Of a stretch of 15,972 nucleotides of DNA, positions 1 through 7,498 are shown one piece after another. How positions within the stretch are numbered: position 1 is the first letter of the stretch; each line of letters starts with the position of its first letter. Origin of the DNA: CAZUZD01 sp964624465. Lineage in GTDB: Bacteria; Planctomycetota; Planctomycetia; Isosphaerales; Isosphaeraceae. Where the stretch lies: the NCBI GenBank assembly GCA_964624465.1, contig CAZUZD010000126.1, positions 1 through 15,972 on the forward strand, written 5' to 3'. The notes beneath the pieces are model-generated. The model ran no database searches and was not told the DNA's origin. It saw only the letters and a list, made by a program, of their open reading frames with translations. Position numbers and translations under genes: made by a program.

Positions 1-411
1 CCAGAGCAGGGCGATGAACTTCCCCTGCTGGAGCAGGTACGTCTTGCACGTCTCGTAGATCAAATCAGAGATCTCGCGCATGCTGGAGTGCACCGGCAGC
101 CGACGGAGCTGGCTGTAGCTGCCGATCCCGAAGGCCAGGCCGAGGGCGCAGACGACCAGGCCGCCGGTCAGCAGCGACCGCCCCGAGATCCCGCCCAGGA
201 AGTTGACGCTGCCCAGGTCGGGCATCCTGAGGTTCGCCTCGCCGCCGACCCGCGGTGCCGACTCGGAGATCCTGGGCGCCTCGGCGGCGGTCAGGTCGGC
301 GGCGGGCCCGAGCGACGGCTCGCGGGCCTCGCCACGCCCGACGCTGGCCGCGAGGATCAGCACGGCCCAGGCAAGGCGTTCGACCGACCGGGGGATGGTG
401 GTACGGATCAT
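1..411 (-). CDS. hppA: Membrane-bound ion-translocating pyrophosphatase, N-terminal part (partial, 3' end off window)
   Basis: The visible 137 codons read from ATG at 411 without a stop to the left edge. Residues 10-30 look like a signal peptide or first membrane helix (LAWAVLILAASVGRGEA). A low-complexity linker follows, then a membrane helix at about 80-97, then residues 109-137 containing SSMREISDLIYETCKTYLLQ. That last stretch is the typical loop after the first core helix of proton/sodium-pumping pyrophosphatases of the K-insensitive bacterial type. The family hydrolyses cytoplasmic pyrophosphate and pumps H+ or Na+ across the inner membrane. The catalytic DxxxD motifs lie outside the window. 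The roughly 75-residue N-terminal extension before the core is longer than in the compact bacterial enzymes, as I recall for planctomycete members. No Shine-Dalgarno is visible, so the start is a best guess. The gene faces away from the plus-strand gene at 850. Confidence 0.82.
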   Translation of the reverse strand, partial: MIRTTIPRSVERLAWAVLILAASVGRGEAREPSLGPAADLTAAEAPRISESAPRVGGEANLRMPDLGSVNFLGGISGRSLLTGGLVVCALGLAFGIGSYSQLRRLPVHSSMREISDLIYETCKTYLLQQGKFIALLW

Positions 412-849
412 GGCTGCGCTCGGAGGGGGAAGTGGACCGGGACCGGCTCGCTCCCGGGCTGCGCCGACACGGCGACCTGGACCGGGCATCGACGCCCGGC
501 CTGGCCGCTTCGCAGATCGGACCCGGGAGGAAGGATTTCCGAGTCTAGGACGCCCCACGAGCGGGTGCAACCCCCGCCGACGGGGCGATTAAGGACGAGC
601 GATCCTCCACTGCAGTTCATGATTCCCGGCGGCAACATGGACACTCCAGCCAACACCCCCCCGAGCCGGGCACGCCGCTGGCGGTTCGAACGCGCCCGGG
701 CCTGTTCGCGGCGTGGTCCATTTGAGTCGCACGCCTACACCCCCCGGGTCCTCTCCTCTCATGGAGCGGTGACAATCGGGCCGCCGTGTCCTAGGGTTCT
801 CTCCAGTGGCGAATCCCGACGATCGCTCCTCCGACTGGAAGGACACCCG
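412..849. other. Non-coding stretch between divergent genes
   Basis: About 440 bases between the divergent pyrophosphatase gene and the small gene at 850. The open frames crossing it have no recognisable domain and are rich in Arg, Pro and Gly, as expected of chance frames at high G+C. It presumably carries the promoters of both flanking genes. Only one plausible promoter was seen (769-797). No tRNA-like structure or strong repeat was found. Confidence 0.6.
769..797 (+). promoter_or_regulatory. Possible sigma70-type promoter of the gene at 850
   Basis: GTGACA (769-774), a 17-base spacer, then TAGGGT (792-797). The -35 box matches consensus at 5 of 6 positions and the -10 box at 3 of 6. The expected start of transcription is about 45 bases before the ATG at 850. 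The call rests only on box similarity in a high-G+C genome, so it is weak. Confidence 0.28.
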
Positions 850-1248
850 ATGGCCCCGCCGGTGCTCGCGACGACCAAGAGCGACTTCCTCCGCGCGCGG
901 TTCGCGGCCGAACCCGAGCTCAGCCTGGAGCAGGCCCGCGCCGCCTGGCAGGAGGCGGGGCATGAGGATGTGATCAGCAGCAGCCTGTTCTACATTATCA
1001 AGCGTCGGAGCCTGGCCGCCCCGGGGAGACACGGCCGTCGCGCCACCCGGACGCCCGGGATGACTGCCGCCGCCCTCACCAACGGCGACCGGAATTCCGC
1101 CCGCGCGCCGGCTGGACCCGACCGATCGGTCTGCGACGAGGTCGAAGATCGGATCGACGACCTGATCGTGCTGATCAAGGTCAACGGCGGCCAGCCGGCC
1201 GTCGAGGCCGCGCTCCGGGCGGCCCGTCGGCTCCTGCTCCAGCCCTGA
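850..1248 (+). CDS. Small conserved-looking hypothetical protein, possible helix-turn-helix
   Basis: A 132-residue protein. The ATG at 850 is preceded by GGAAGGA (837-843) at good spacing, which decides this start over the longer open frame beginning at 88, whose extra residues are Arg/Pro/Gly junk. Residues 10-52 (TKSDFLRARF, then EQARAAWQEAGHEDVISSSL, then FYIIKRRS) look like a compact helical fold with a helix-turn-helix character. A basic, disordered middle follows (58-95). Residues 96-129 form an acidic-to-hydrophobic helix pair ending in VEAALRAARRLLL. From memory this two-part layout recurs in small planctomycete proteins of unknown function that occur in many copies per genome. No function can be assigned; DNA binding is a guess from the N-terminal helices and basic linker. 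The gene ends before a strong hairpin. Confidence 0.72.
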   Translation: MAPPVLATTKSDFLRARFAAEPELSLEQARAAWQEAGHEDVISSSLFYIIKRRSLAAPGRHGRRATRTPGMTAAALTNGDRNSARAPAGPDRSVCDEVEDRIDDLIVLIKVNGGQPAVEAALRAARRLLLQP

Positions 1249-1292
1249 CGCACCGCCATCGCCCCGGTGAATACGGCAGGGCACACCGACAA

Positions 1293-1322
1293 CGCCCCCC
1301 AGGCCATGCGGCCTGGGGGGCG
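1293..1322. terminator. Perfect 13-bp hairpin between convergent genes (putative bidirectional terminator)
   Basis: CGCCCCCCAGGCC (1293-1305), loop ATGC, then GGCCTGGGGGGCG (1310-1322): 13 uninterrupted G/C-rich pairs with a four-base loop. It lies 44 bases after the stop of the small gene and 42 bases from the stop of the convergent heparinase-like gene, so it can serve both transcripts. No run of T follows on either strand, so it is not a textbook intrinsic terminator. G/C-only hairpins of this kind are common at gene ends in high-G+C bacteria. Confidence 0.7.
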
Positions 1323-1364
1323 ATGTCGCACATCAGCGTGAGGGCGATCCGTCGCGGTCGGCGT

Positions 1365-3113
1365 TCAGGAACCGGGCACGATCCAGGTGCGGATCGTGGC
1401 GCGGGGAACATCCGAGAGCAAGCGGATCACCCAGCCCGTGCGCTCGGCGTCCGAGAGGTATCCGCGCAGGTTCTCCTTGGTCGTCTTCGTGACCGCGGAT
1501 CGCGTCGCGTCGTGCGTCAGGACGACCGTGCGGCCCCGGCCTGTCTTCCAGGAGAAACCGTGGTCGATGGCGCGCGGCTCGGTGGGCGCATGCCAGCGGA
1601 CCACCCAGAGGGCCTCCCGGGCGCGAATCGCCGCCTGGGTATCCGCGTAGTACCGATCGAACTTCGGCAGCCGCTCGGGGTCGGCGCCGTCGAACTCGTC
1701 GACGACGGTGATCTTGCCCGTTGCCGCCGCGAAGTCGATCGTGCGGCGATAGCGCTTCAGGAAGGCCGGCGGCGGGTCATAGTACCCCGCCCAGGTGGCC
1801 CCGCCGGAGGTCTCCCAGAGGACCCGGCACGACTCGAGGTCGCCCTCGGCCGAGACGATCCCGCTCTGCCACATCTTGCCCAGGCCGGCCGGAGCGCCGG
1901 CGTTGACGGCGTCGGAGTGGGGGTCGTAGCCCATCGGATGATCGACGACCCACTCGCCCCCGAGGTACAGCCGCACGTCGGCGCAGTGGGCGACGTCGTG
2001 ATCGACGCCCTGCCGGCCGGGCCCGAAGACCGAGAGCAGGTGCCGGGGGCCGCGATGCGTGACCAGTCCGACCCCGAACCGGCGGAAGCCGTAGGCTGGC
2101 TTCACCTTCGGCACCGGGCTCGACGGGTCGAAGACCCAGAGTGCCCGGTAGAGGTCGAGCCAGTAGGTCGGATAGAGCGGGACACCCTGCGTCAGGTCAT
2201 CGATGAGCTTGCGGGCCTGACCGTCCTGGTCCAGACCGGCGCCGACGAGCAGGGCGAGCAGCCCCACCCGGGCCCAGCGCTCGGGGTCGCGGGGCCACGA
2301 CTCGTCGCCCCACTCGGCCGCGTCCTTCAGGTCGGGGGTCAACTTGTACGCCTCGCTGGCGGCCACCTGACGGCCGAGCTTCGCCAGCGGCGGGAAGTTG
2401 CCGATCCCCAGCGCCGAGGCTCCGAGGAACGCCAGCGAGAGCGTGCCCTGGTTGTAGGCCGACGACTCGACCCACTCGCCGCCCTCCGCCTGCTCGCAGT
2501 AGCGCGCGATCGCCGCCCACTGGTCGGCCAGCGTGGCGCCGTTGGGGCCCAGCTTGTCGATCAGGTCCTCCACCAGCGGCTCGTCGCGGGTGGCCGCCAG
2601 GGTGAGCAGGAACCCGAAGTAATGCCCGACGCAGACATCGGAGTCACCGACCCGGGTCCCGAACTTCAGCTTGTCGGCGCGGGGGGCATTCAGGTCGTTG
2701 TAGTGTTCACACCAGTTCCGCATGCGCTGCCGGAAGGTCGCCTTCTCCGAGGGCGTCATGTGCGCCTTGAGCCAGACGTAATTCAACGGCCAGTACACCC
2801 CCTCCTCGCGGGTGTCGTTGAGGCTCGGCGGGGTCTCGTGGAAGACCTGGAGCAGCTGGGCGATCGCGCTCCGGGCCCAGGAAGGGTCGCCGGTGGCGAA
2901 GTGCATCAGGACATCCCACTGGCCGCGGTCGTTGTAAGCAGACTCGCGCCGGGCCATGTCCGCCACGAACACTATCCAGGGGTGCTGCTGCCGCCCGAGC
3001 CGCTTGAGCGTGGCTATGCGCTCGCGCGTGAAGAACGGGAACCAGTCTCGGGGCAGGCTGGCCGGCAGCACGTCGGCGGCCGACCGGGGCCCGGGCTTCG
3101 GGACGCTGCGCAT
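1365..3113 (-). CDS. Heparinase II/III-like protein (alginate-lyase-type all-alpha domain plus beta-sandwich)
   Basis: 582 residues from the ATG at 3113; the same frame stays open up to 3545. The first ~320 residues are helical and Trp/Tyr-rich (for example DWFPFFTRERIATLKRLG near 23-40, and EWVESSAYNQGTLSLAFLG near 213-231), as in the alpha/alpha toroid of polysaccharide lyases. Residues 369-396 (GVDHDVAHCADVRLYLGGEW, then VVDHPMGY) match the heparinase II/III beta-sandwich signature with its His and Asp residues. The family cleaves acidic polysaccharides by elimination, usually outside the cytoplasm; the substrate here cannot be told. The start is uncertain: no secretion signal lies in frame near 3113, while a signal-peptide-like stretch sits in another minus frame at 3290-3367. 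G/C at third positions supports this frame from about 3300 downward. The true 5' end may therefore lie further upstream, with a frameshift. Confidence 0.75.
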   Translation of the reverse strand: MRSVPKPGPRSAADVLPASLPRDWFPFFTRERIATLKRLGRQQHPWIVFVADMARRESAYNDRGQWDVLMHFATGDPSWARSAIAQLLQVFHETPPSLNDTREEGVYWPLNYVWLKAHMTPSEKATFRQRMRNWCEHYNDLNAPRADKLKFGTRVGDSDVCVGHYFGFLLTLAATRDEPLVEDLIDKLGPNGATLADQWAAIARYCEQAEGGEWVESSAYNQGTLSLAFLGASALGIGNFPPLAKLGRQVAASEAYKLTPDLKDAAEWGDESWPRDPERWARVGLLALLVGAGLDQDGQARKLIDDLTQGVPLYPTYWLDLYRALWVFDPSSPVPKVKPAYGFRRFGVGLVTHRGPRHLLSVFGPGRQGVDHDVAHCADVRLYLGGEWVVDHPMGYDPHSDAVNAGAPAGLGKMWQSGIVSAEGDLESCRVLWETSGGATWAGYYDPPPAFLKRYRRTIDFAAATGKITVVDEFDGADPERLPKFDRYYADTQAAIRAREALWVVRWHAPTEPRAIDHGFSWKTGRGRTVVLTHDATRSAVTKTTKENLRGYLSDAERTGWVIRLLSDVPRATIRTWIVPGS

Positions 3114-3289
3114 CGCGGGCACCTCTGGCCAGAAGGGGGCGGGCGGTGGATCAATCGCTGCGCATCCGACGTCGATGCAATCTCCGGATCCAGGGGCCTC
3201 CCGGACATCACTATAGAACAGGACGGCGCGCCGGGTGAACGCGGCGGCCGCGATGTCGCCGAGAATCCAGGCCTTCGGTTCCAGGAACC

Positions 3290-3367
3290 CGCCGATGCAC
3301 TGCACAGCATGAACATTCCAATCGTGATCACACCGACCAGGGTGATGGCACGACAGTTGCAGCCCAC
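3290..3367 (-). other. Signal-peptide-like segment in a different frame from the downstream lyase
   Basis: Read from the GTG at 3367, this frame encodes an Arg-containing start, a hydrophobic core AITLVGVITIGMFML and the small-residue end CSASA, which is a good Sec signal with an AxA-like cleavage site. In this stretch this frame has clearly more G/C at third positions than the lyase frame. Just downstream (about 3215-3300) the lyase frame is the better one. This pattern suggests the signal peptide belongs to the lyase gene and a one- or two-base slip near 3280-3303 separates them. It could instead be a chance hydrophobic run. Confidence 0.4.
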
Positions 3368-3528
3368 GATCGGCCTGACGGAGCTCCGACCGACGGCCCT
3401 GACCGGCCCTGGGACGGGGTGGGAGACCGAAGGTCGGTGGTCGAAGGGGGCCGGGTTCGACCGCATTCACGTCGGGCCAGGCTCCAGCTGGCGGACGGCG
3501 TTGGCACGAGCACCGGCGACGGAACGCC

Positions 3529-5931
3529 ATGAATCCAGTGGACATCGAGGCCGGACGGGCGATCCACGCCGGGCGCCGGGCACTCTCCGAGGCGGTCGTC
3601 GAGCGTCAGTACGCGCTGCGGCCCGACCTGCAGGCGCGCTACGGCGTGCGCGGCCGGGAGAAGTGCCGCGAGGACACCGAGTTCCACCTGGCGCACCTGG
3701 CCGGGGCGCTGCTGGCCGGACGGCCGAGCCTCTTCGCCGATTATCTGGGCTGGGCCTCGGGCGTGATGTCCGTCGCGAAGGTGCGCCTGGACGACATGCA
3801 CCAGAACCTGGACTGCCTGCGCGAGGTCCTTCGGGAGGCCCTGCCGGCGCCGCAGGCGGAGGTCGCGGAACGCTACCTCGAGTCGGCCCGCGACCGGCTC
3901 ACCGCGCCCACCGCCGAGGAGCCGAGCTGCCTCCCGACGCGCGGGCCGCTCGCCGCCCTCGCCGCCGAGTACCTCCGGCTGCTGCTGGGCTTCGAGCGCG
4001 ACTCGGCCGGCCGCCTGATCCTCGACGCGGTCGAATCGGGCATCGGGGTGCGTGAGGTTTACCTGCGCATCTTCCAGCCCACCCAGCGCGAGCTGGGGCG
4101 ACTCTGGCAGGCGGGCCGGATCACCGTGGCGCAGGAGCATTACGCCACGGCCGTCACCCAGCTCATCATGTCGCGGCTCGCCCCCCGGCTCTTCAGCACC
4201 GAGCGCAACGGCCGGCGGGCCGTGGTCACGTGCGTCGCGGGCGAGGAGCACGAGGTTGGCCTGCGCATGGTCGCCGACCTGCTGGAGCTGGGCGGCTGGG
4301 ACACCGTGTACCTGGGCGGCAATCTCCCGGTGCGCGCGGTCGTGCATGCCCTGGCGGAGCACCGCGCCGACCTGCTGGCGGTCTCGGCGACCATGACCTA
4401 CCACCTGGCGGCGGTCATCGAGCTCATCGCCGCCGTCCGCGCCGAGCCCGCGTGCGGCGGAATCCAGATCATGGCCGGCGGCCGGCTCTTCGATGCCGAG
4501 CCCGGGCTCTGGCAACGTGTCGGGGCGGATGGCCATGCCACCAGCGCCGACGAGGCGTGCCGGCTGGCTGACCGGCTGGTGGCCGAGCGGACGAGTGCCG
4601 CGGGCCAGGCGACGCCGACCTTCCCCCGTCCAGTCGGCGAGCCGGTGCCGCCCGCTCCGACCCGTTCGCCCGACGATCTGCATGGCGAGATCGGGCGGGT
4701 CAACGGCGAGGTCGTGGCCCTCAATCGCGAACTGGCCCGCAAGCATGCCGAGGTCGGACGCCTCAACACCCAGCTCTCCCGCCAGGCGCAGGACCTTGCG
4801 GCGGTGGACCGCCGCAAGAGCGAGTTCCTCGCGACCCTGGCGCATGAGCTGCGCAACCCCCTGGCCCCGGTGCGCAACGCCGCGCGGCTCCTGGCCGGCG
4901 TCCCCGCCCTGGCGGACGCGGCCGGCGACGAGCTGGCCGTCATCGAGCGCCAGATTGCCCACCTGGCCCGCCTCGTCGACGACCTGATGGACGTGGCCCG
5001 CATCGATCAGGGCAAGGTTGAGCTCCGCCGCGAGGTCGTCGATCTCGACCGCGCCGTGCACCACGCCATCCTGGCCGTCCGGCCCCTGGTCGAGGCCAGG
5101 CAGCACGAGCTGGAGGTGCGGCTCCCGGGGGGGGACCCCCTCCGGCTCGAGGCCGACCCGACCCGGCTTGAGCAGGTGCTGACCAATCTGCTGACCAACG
5201 CCGCCAAGTACACCGACCCGGGCGGCCGGATCACCCTGGAGGCCGAGCGCGACGGCGAGGCGGTCGTGATCCGGGTCCGGGACTCTGGCATCGGGATCCC
5301 GCCCGAGCAGCTCGCCCAGGTCTTCGAGATGTTCGCCCAGGTCGACAGCGGCTCGAACCGTTCGCAGGGAGGGCTCGGGATCGGCCTCGGCCTGGTCCGC
5401 TCGCTGGTCGAGATGCACGGCGGCACGATCACCGCCCGCAGCGCCGGCGCGGGCACCGGCAGCGAATTCGCCGTGCGCCTGCCGGCCATGCCCGTGGCGT
5501 CCGCGAATCCCGCGCCGATCCTCCGGGCCTGGCCCGGCACGCGTGACCCGGTGCCCCGGCGGCGGGTGCTGGTGGTGGACGACAATATCGACGCTGCAAC
5601 CAGCCTCGCCAAGCTCCTGAGTCGGCTCTATGGCCAGGAGGTTCAGGTCGCACACGATGGCCGCACGGCTCTGACGGCGGCCGCGCAGTTCCGTCCCGAG
5701 GTCATCTTCCTCGACATCGGCATGCCCGACCTCGACGGCTACGAGGTCGCCCGCCGGCTGCGGGCCTCGACCGACACCGCAACCGCGGTGGTCGTCGCCC
5801 TCACCGGCTGGGGACAGGAAGCCGACCGCCAGGAGTCCCTCCGCGCCGGTTTCGACCTGCACCTCACCAAGCCGGTCGAATTCGACGCTCTGCACCGGGT
5901 GCTGGAGCGGGCCCAGAGCCGCGCCTCGTGA
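3529..5931 (+). CDS. Cobalamin-binding hybrid sensor histidine kinase with C-terminal receiver
   Basis: 800 residues. Residues 1-125 are a helical N-terminal region of unknown role. Residues 140-220 form the helical cap of a B12-binding module, with W193 and E203-H204 spaced as the Wx9EH motif known from CarH/LitR-type photoreceptors. Residues 229-352 are the Rossmann-like B12 domain; E239-x-H241-xx-G244 fits the ExHxxG loop, making H241 the likely lower cobalt ligand. A coiled-coil linker (383-425) leads to HisKA (phospho-acceptor H439 in AHELRNPL). HATPase_c follows, with N553/N557, D585SGIGI and G614-G621. The receiver domain (about 678-795) has D684/D685, phospho-acceptor D729, T759 and K781. 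All catalytic residues are intact. There is no membrane segment, so it is probably a cytoplasmic sensor. I infer light or cobalamin/redox sensing relayed through autophosphorylation. No DNA-binding output is attached and no partner regulator lies nearby. The start is ATG 3529 with a weak upstream GGA. Confidence 0.9.
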   Translation: MNPVDIEAGRAIHAGRRALSEAVVERQYALRPDLQARYGVRGREKCREDTEFHLAHLAGALLAGRPSLFADYLGWASGVMSVAKVRLDDMHQNLDCLREVLREALPAPQAEVAERYLESARDRLTAPTAEEPSCLPTRGPLAALAAEYLRLLLGFERDSAGRLILDAVESGIGVREVYLRIFQPTQRELGRLWQAGRITVAQEHYATAVTQLIMSRLAPRLFSTERNGRRAVVTCVAGEEHEVGLRMVADLLELGGWDTVYLGGNLPVRAVVHALAEHRADLLAVSATMTYHLAAVIELIAAVRAEPACGGIQIMAGGRLFDAEPGLWQRVGADGHATSADEACRLADRLVAERTSAAGQATPTFPRPVGEPVPPAPTRSPDDLHGEIGRVNGEVVALNRELARKHAEVGRLNTQLSRQAQDLAAVDRRKSEFLATLAHELRNPLAPVRNAARLLAGVPALADAAGDELAVIERQIAHLARLVDDLMDVARIDQGKVELRREVVDLDRAVHHAILAVRPLVEARQHELEVRLPGGDPLRLEADPTRLEQVLTNLLTNAAKYTDPGGRITLEAERDGEAVVIRVRDSGIGIPPEQLAQVFEMFAQVDSGSNRSQGGLGIGLGLVRSLVEMHGGTITARSAGAGTGSEFAVRLPAMPVASANPAPILRAWPGTRDPVPRRRVLVVDDNIDAATSLAKLLSRLYGQEVQVAHDGRTALTAAAQFRPEVIFLDIGMPDLDGYEVARRLRASTDTATAVVVALTGWGQEADRQESLRAGFDLHLTKPVEFDALHRVLERAQSRAS

Positions 5932-5945
5932 GGCCGCGATCCGGG

Positions 5946-7403
5946 TCAGAAGAGCTCGGCGATCGGGGCGCCGTGGTCAAGCACGGCGATTGGCCGGCCG
6001 GTGGGGTCATTGTAGGTGGTGTCGAGCGGCACACCCATGTGCCGGTAGATCGTGGCGGCCAGGTCGCCCGGGGTGACCGGTCGGTCCTTGATGTGGCCGC
6101 CATCGCGATCGGTGGCGCCGATCACCTGGCCGTGCCGCAACCCACCGCCAGCGAGCAACATGGACAGGACCACGGGCCAGTGATCGCGGCCGTCGGTGCT
6201 GCCCTGCGTGCCCAGGTTGGGCGTGCGACCGAACTCGCCCATCGCGATGATCAGCACGTCGTCCAGCTTGCCACGCTCGGTGAGGTCGTCGACGAGGGTG
6301 GTGATCAGGTGGTCGAACAGCGGCAGCAGGGGTCGGAGGCCCTTGCTGATGCCGCCGTAGGGCGGGATGTTGTCGCCGTGCGTGTCCCACGTGCCCGAGG
6401 CGCCATGGTAGCTCAGGTCGAGGGTGACGAACGCCGCCCCGGCCTCCACCAGCCGTCGGGCAAGCAGGGCCTGCTGGTGCCAGAGGTGCGGGCCATAGCG
6501 GGCCCGGACGGCCTCGGGCTCCCGAGAGAGGTCGAACGCCTCCTGGGCCGGACGCCCCAGCAGCAGCTCGACGGCCTGCTGGCTGTGATGGTCGAGCGCC
6601 TCGAGCCCCCGATCCCGGTCGAGTTGCCGCCGCAGGGCATCGAGGTCGGACAGGAGGGCGCGACGGTCGAGCAGCCGATCCTGGCTCAGACCCGCCGGGA
6701 GCTGGAAGAAGTCGGCCTGGGTGGAGCGGCCGGTGTCGACGCCAACATCGGTGTAGATCGGGAGCCTGGTGGCGCGATTGGCGATGAACGGGTCGTACTG
6801 CTGGCCCAGATCGCCGGCGTATGCGAGATGGCTTCGCGACGTCTGGAATGCGATGTACGGGGGCATCCCCGGACGATTGGCGCCGTGGTGCCGGGCCACG
6901 ACCGACCCGATGGCCGGATAGCGCTCTGCCGCGGGATTGGTGCGCGGCTCGGCCAGGCGATTGGCCGTCTGGAAGACGGTGTTCGGCTCGTGGTTGCTGA
7001 ACCGGGCGTCGACCGAGCGGACCAGCGTGAAGCGATCGAGCCGGTCCGCCAGCTTCGGCAGGTGCTCGCAGACCTGCACCCCGGGCAACCGGGTCGAGAT
7101 CACCCCGAACGGGCCACGGTTCTCCAGCGGTCGGTCCGGCTTCGGGTCGAGCGTGTCGATGTGGCTGGGCCCGCCCGCCATCCAGAGCAGGATCACGGAC
7201 TTCGGCCCGCCGCGCGAACCGCCCGCCCGCGCACCGGCCTCACGCGCCCGGAGCAGCCCCGGCAGGCTCAGACCTGCCATCCCCGCCAGTCCCGCCTTGA
7301 GGACACCGCGACGACCCCTCACGACCAGCCCCTCGCGCGTGCGGGCATTCATCGCCGTGAACGCGTGACCGTGGCCATGTCCGCCTTGATCCGGGTCGCT
7401 CAT
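5946..7403 (-). CDS. DUF1501 family protein with Tat-type signal
   Basis: 485 residues from ATG 7403; a second ATG at 7352 would give 468 and keep the leader. Residues 30-50 (GRRGVLKAGLAGMAGLSLPG) are a twin-arginine-like export signal. VILLWMAGGPSHIDTLDPKP (70-89), WDTHGDN (339-345), GEFGRTP (389-395) and DHWP (407-410) are the hallmark motifs of DUF1501, a branch of the alkaline phosphatase/sulfatase superfamily, with metal-ligand-type Asp and His residues conserved. Planctomycetes carry dozens of these, usually paired with a DUF1549/DUF1553 cytochrome-like gene; no such partner is seen here. The biochemical role is unknown; a periplasmic phosphatase- or sulfatase-like activity is an inference. 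The His-rich start (GGHGHGH, residues 7-13) is odd and may favour the shorter start. It ends 14 bases from the convergent kinase gene, with no obvious terminator between. Confidence 0.9.
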   Translation of the reverse strand: MSDPDQGGHGHGHAFTAMNARTREGLVVRGRRGVLKAGLAGMAGLSLPGLLRAREAGARAGGSRGGPKSVILLWMAGGPSHIDTLDPKPDRPLENRGPFGVISTRLPGVQVCEHLPKLADRLDRFTLVRSVDARFSNHEPNTVFQTANRLAEPRTNPAAERYPAIGSVVARHHGANRPGMPPYIAFQTSRSHLAYAGDLGQQYDPFIANRATRLPIYTDVGVDTGRSTQADFFQLPAGLSQDRLLDRRALLSDLDALRRQLDRDRGLEALDHHSQQAVELLLGRPAQEAFDLSREPEAVRARYGPHLWHQQALLARRLVEAGAAFVTLDLSYHGASGTWDTHGDNIPPYGGISKGLRPLLPLFDHLITTLVDDLTERGKLDDVLIIAMGEFGRTPNLGTQGSTDGRDHWPVVLSMLLAGGGLRHGQVIGATDRDGGHIKDRPVTPGDLAATIYRHMGVPLDTTYNDPTGRPIAVLDHGAPIAELF

Positions 7404-7498
7404 CCGCCGATCGCCCCCCGCGCCACGGTTTCGCCCGCTGCTCACCGGACGAGCCGTGTGAACCCCATGCCATCGTATCGCCGTTCCGGGCGTCCCGG

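Noticed and set aside
88..849. Long N-terminal extension of the small gene at 850
   Set aside because: It overlaps the pyrophosphatase gene in antisense, has junk composition, and a good ribosome site marks the ATG at 850.
1323..4055. 910-residue plus-strand open frame
   Set aside because: It runs antisense to the heparinase-like gene and into a shifted frame of the kinase; it is Arg/Gly/Pro/Val-rich with no domain, as expected for shadow frames at ~70% G+C.
3328..5895. 855-residue minus-strand open frame opposite the kinase
   Set aside because: Antisense shadow of the kinase gene, whose own frame carries complete HisKA, HATPase and receiver motifs.
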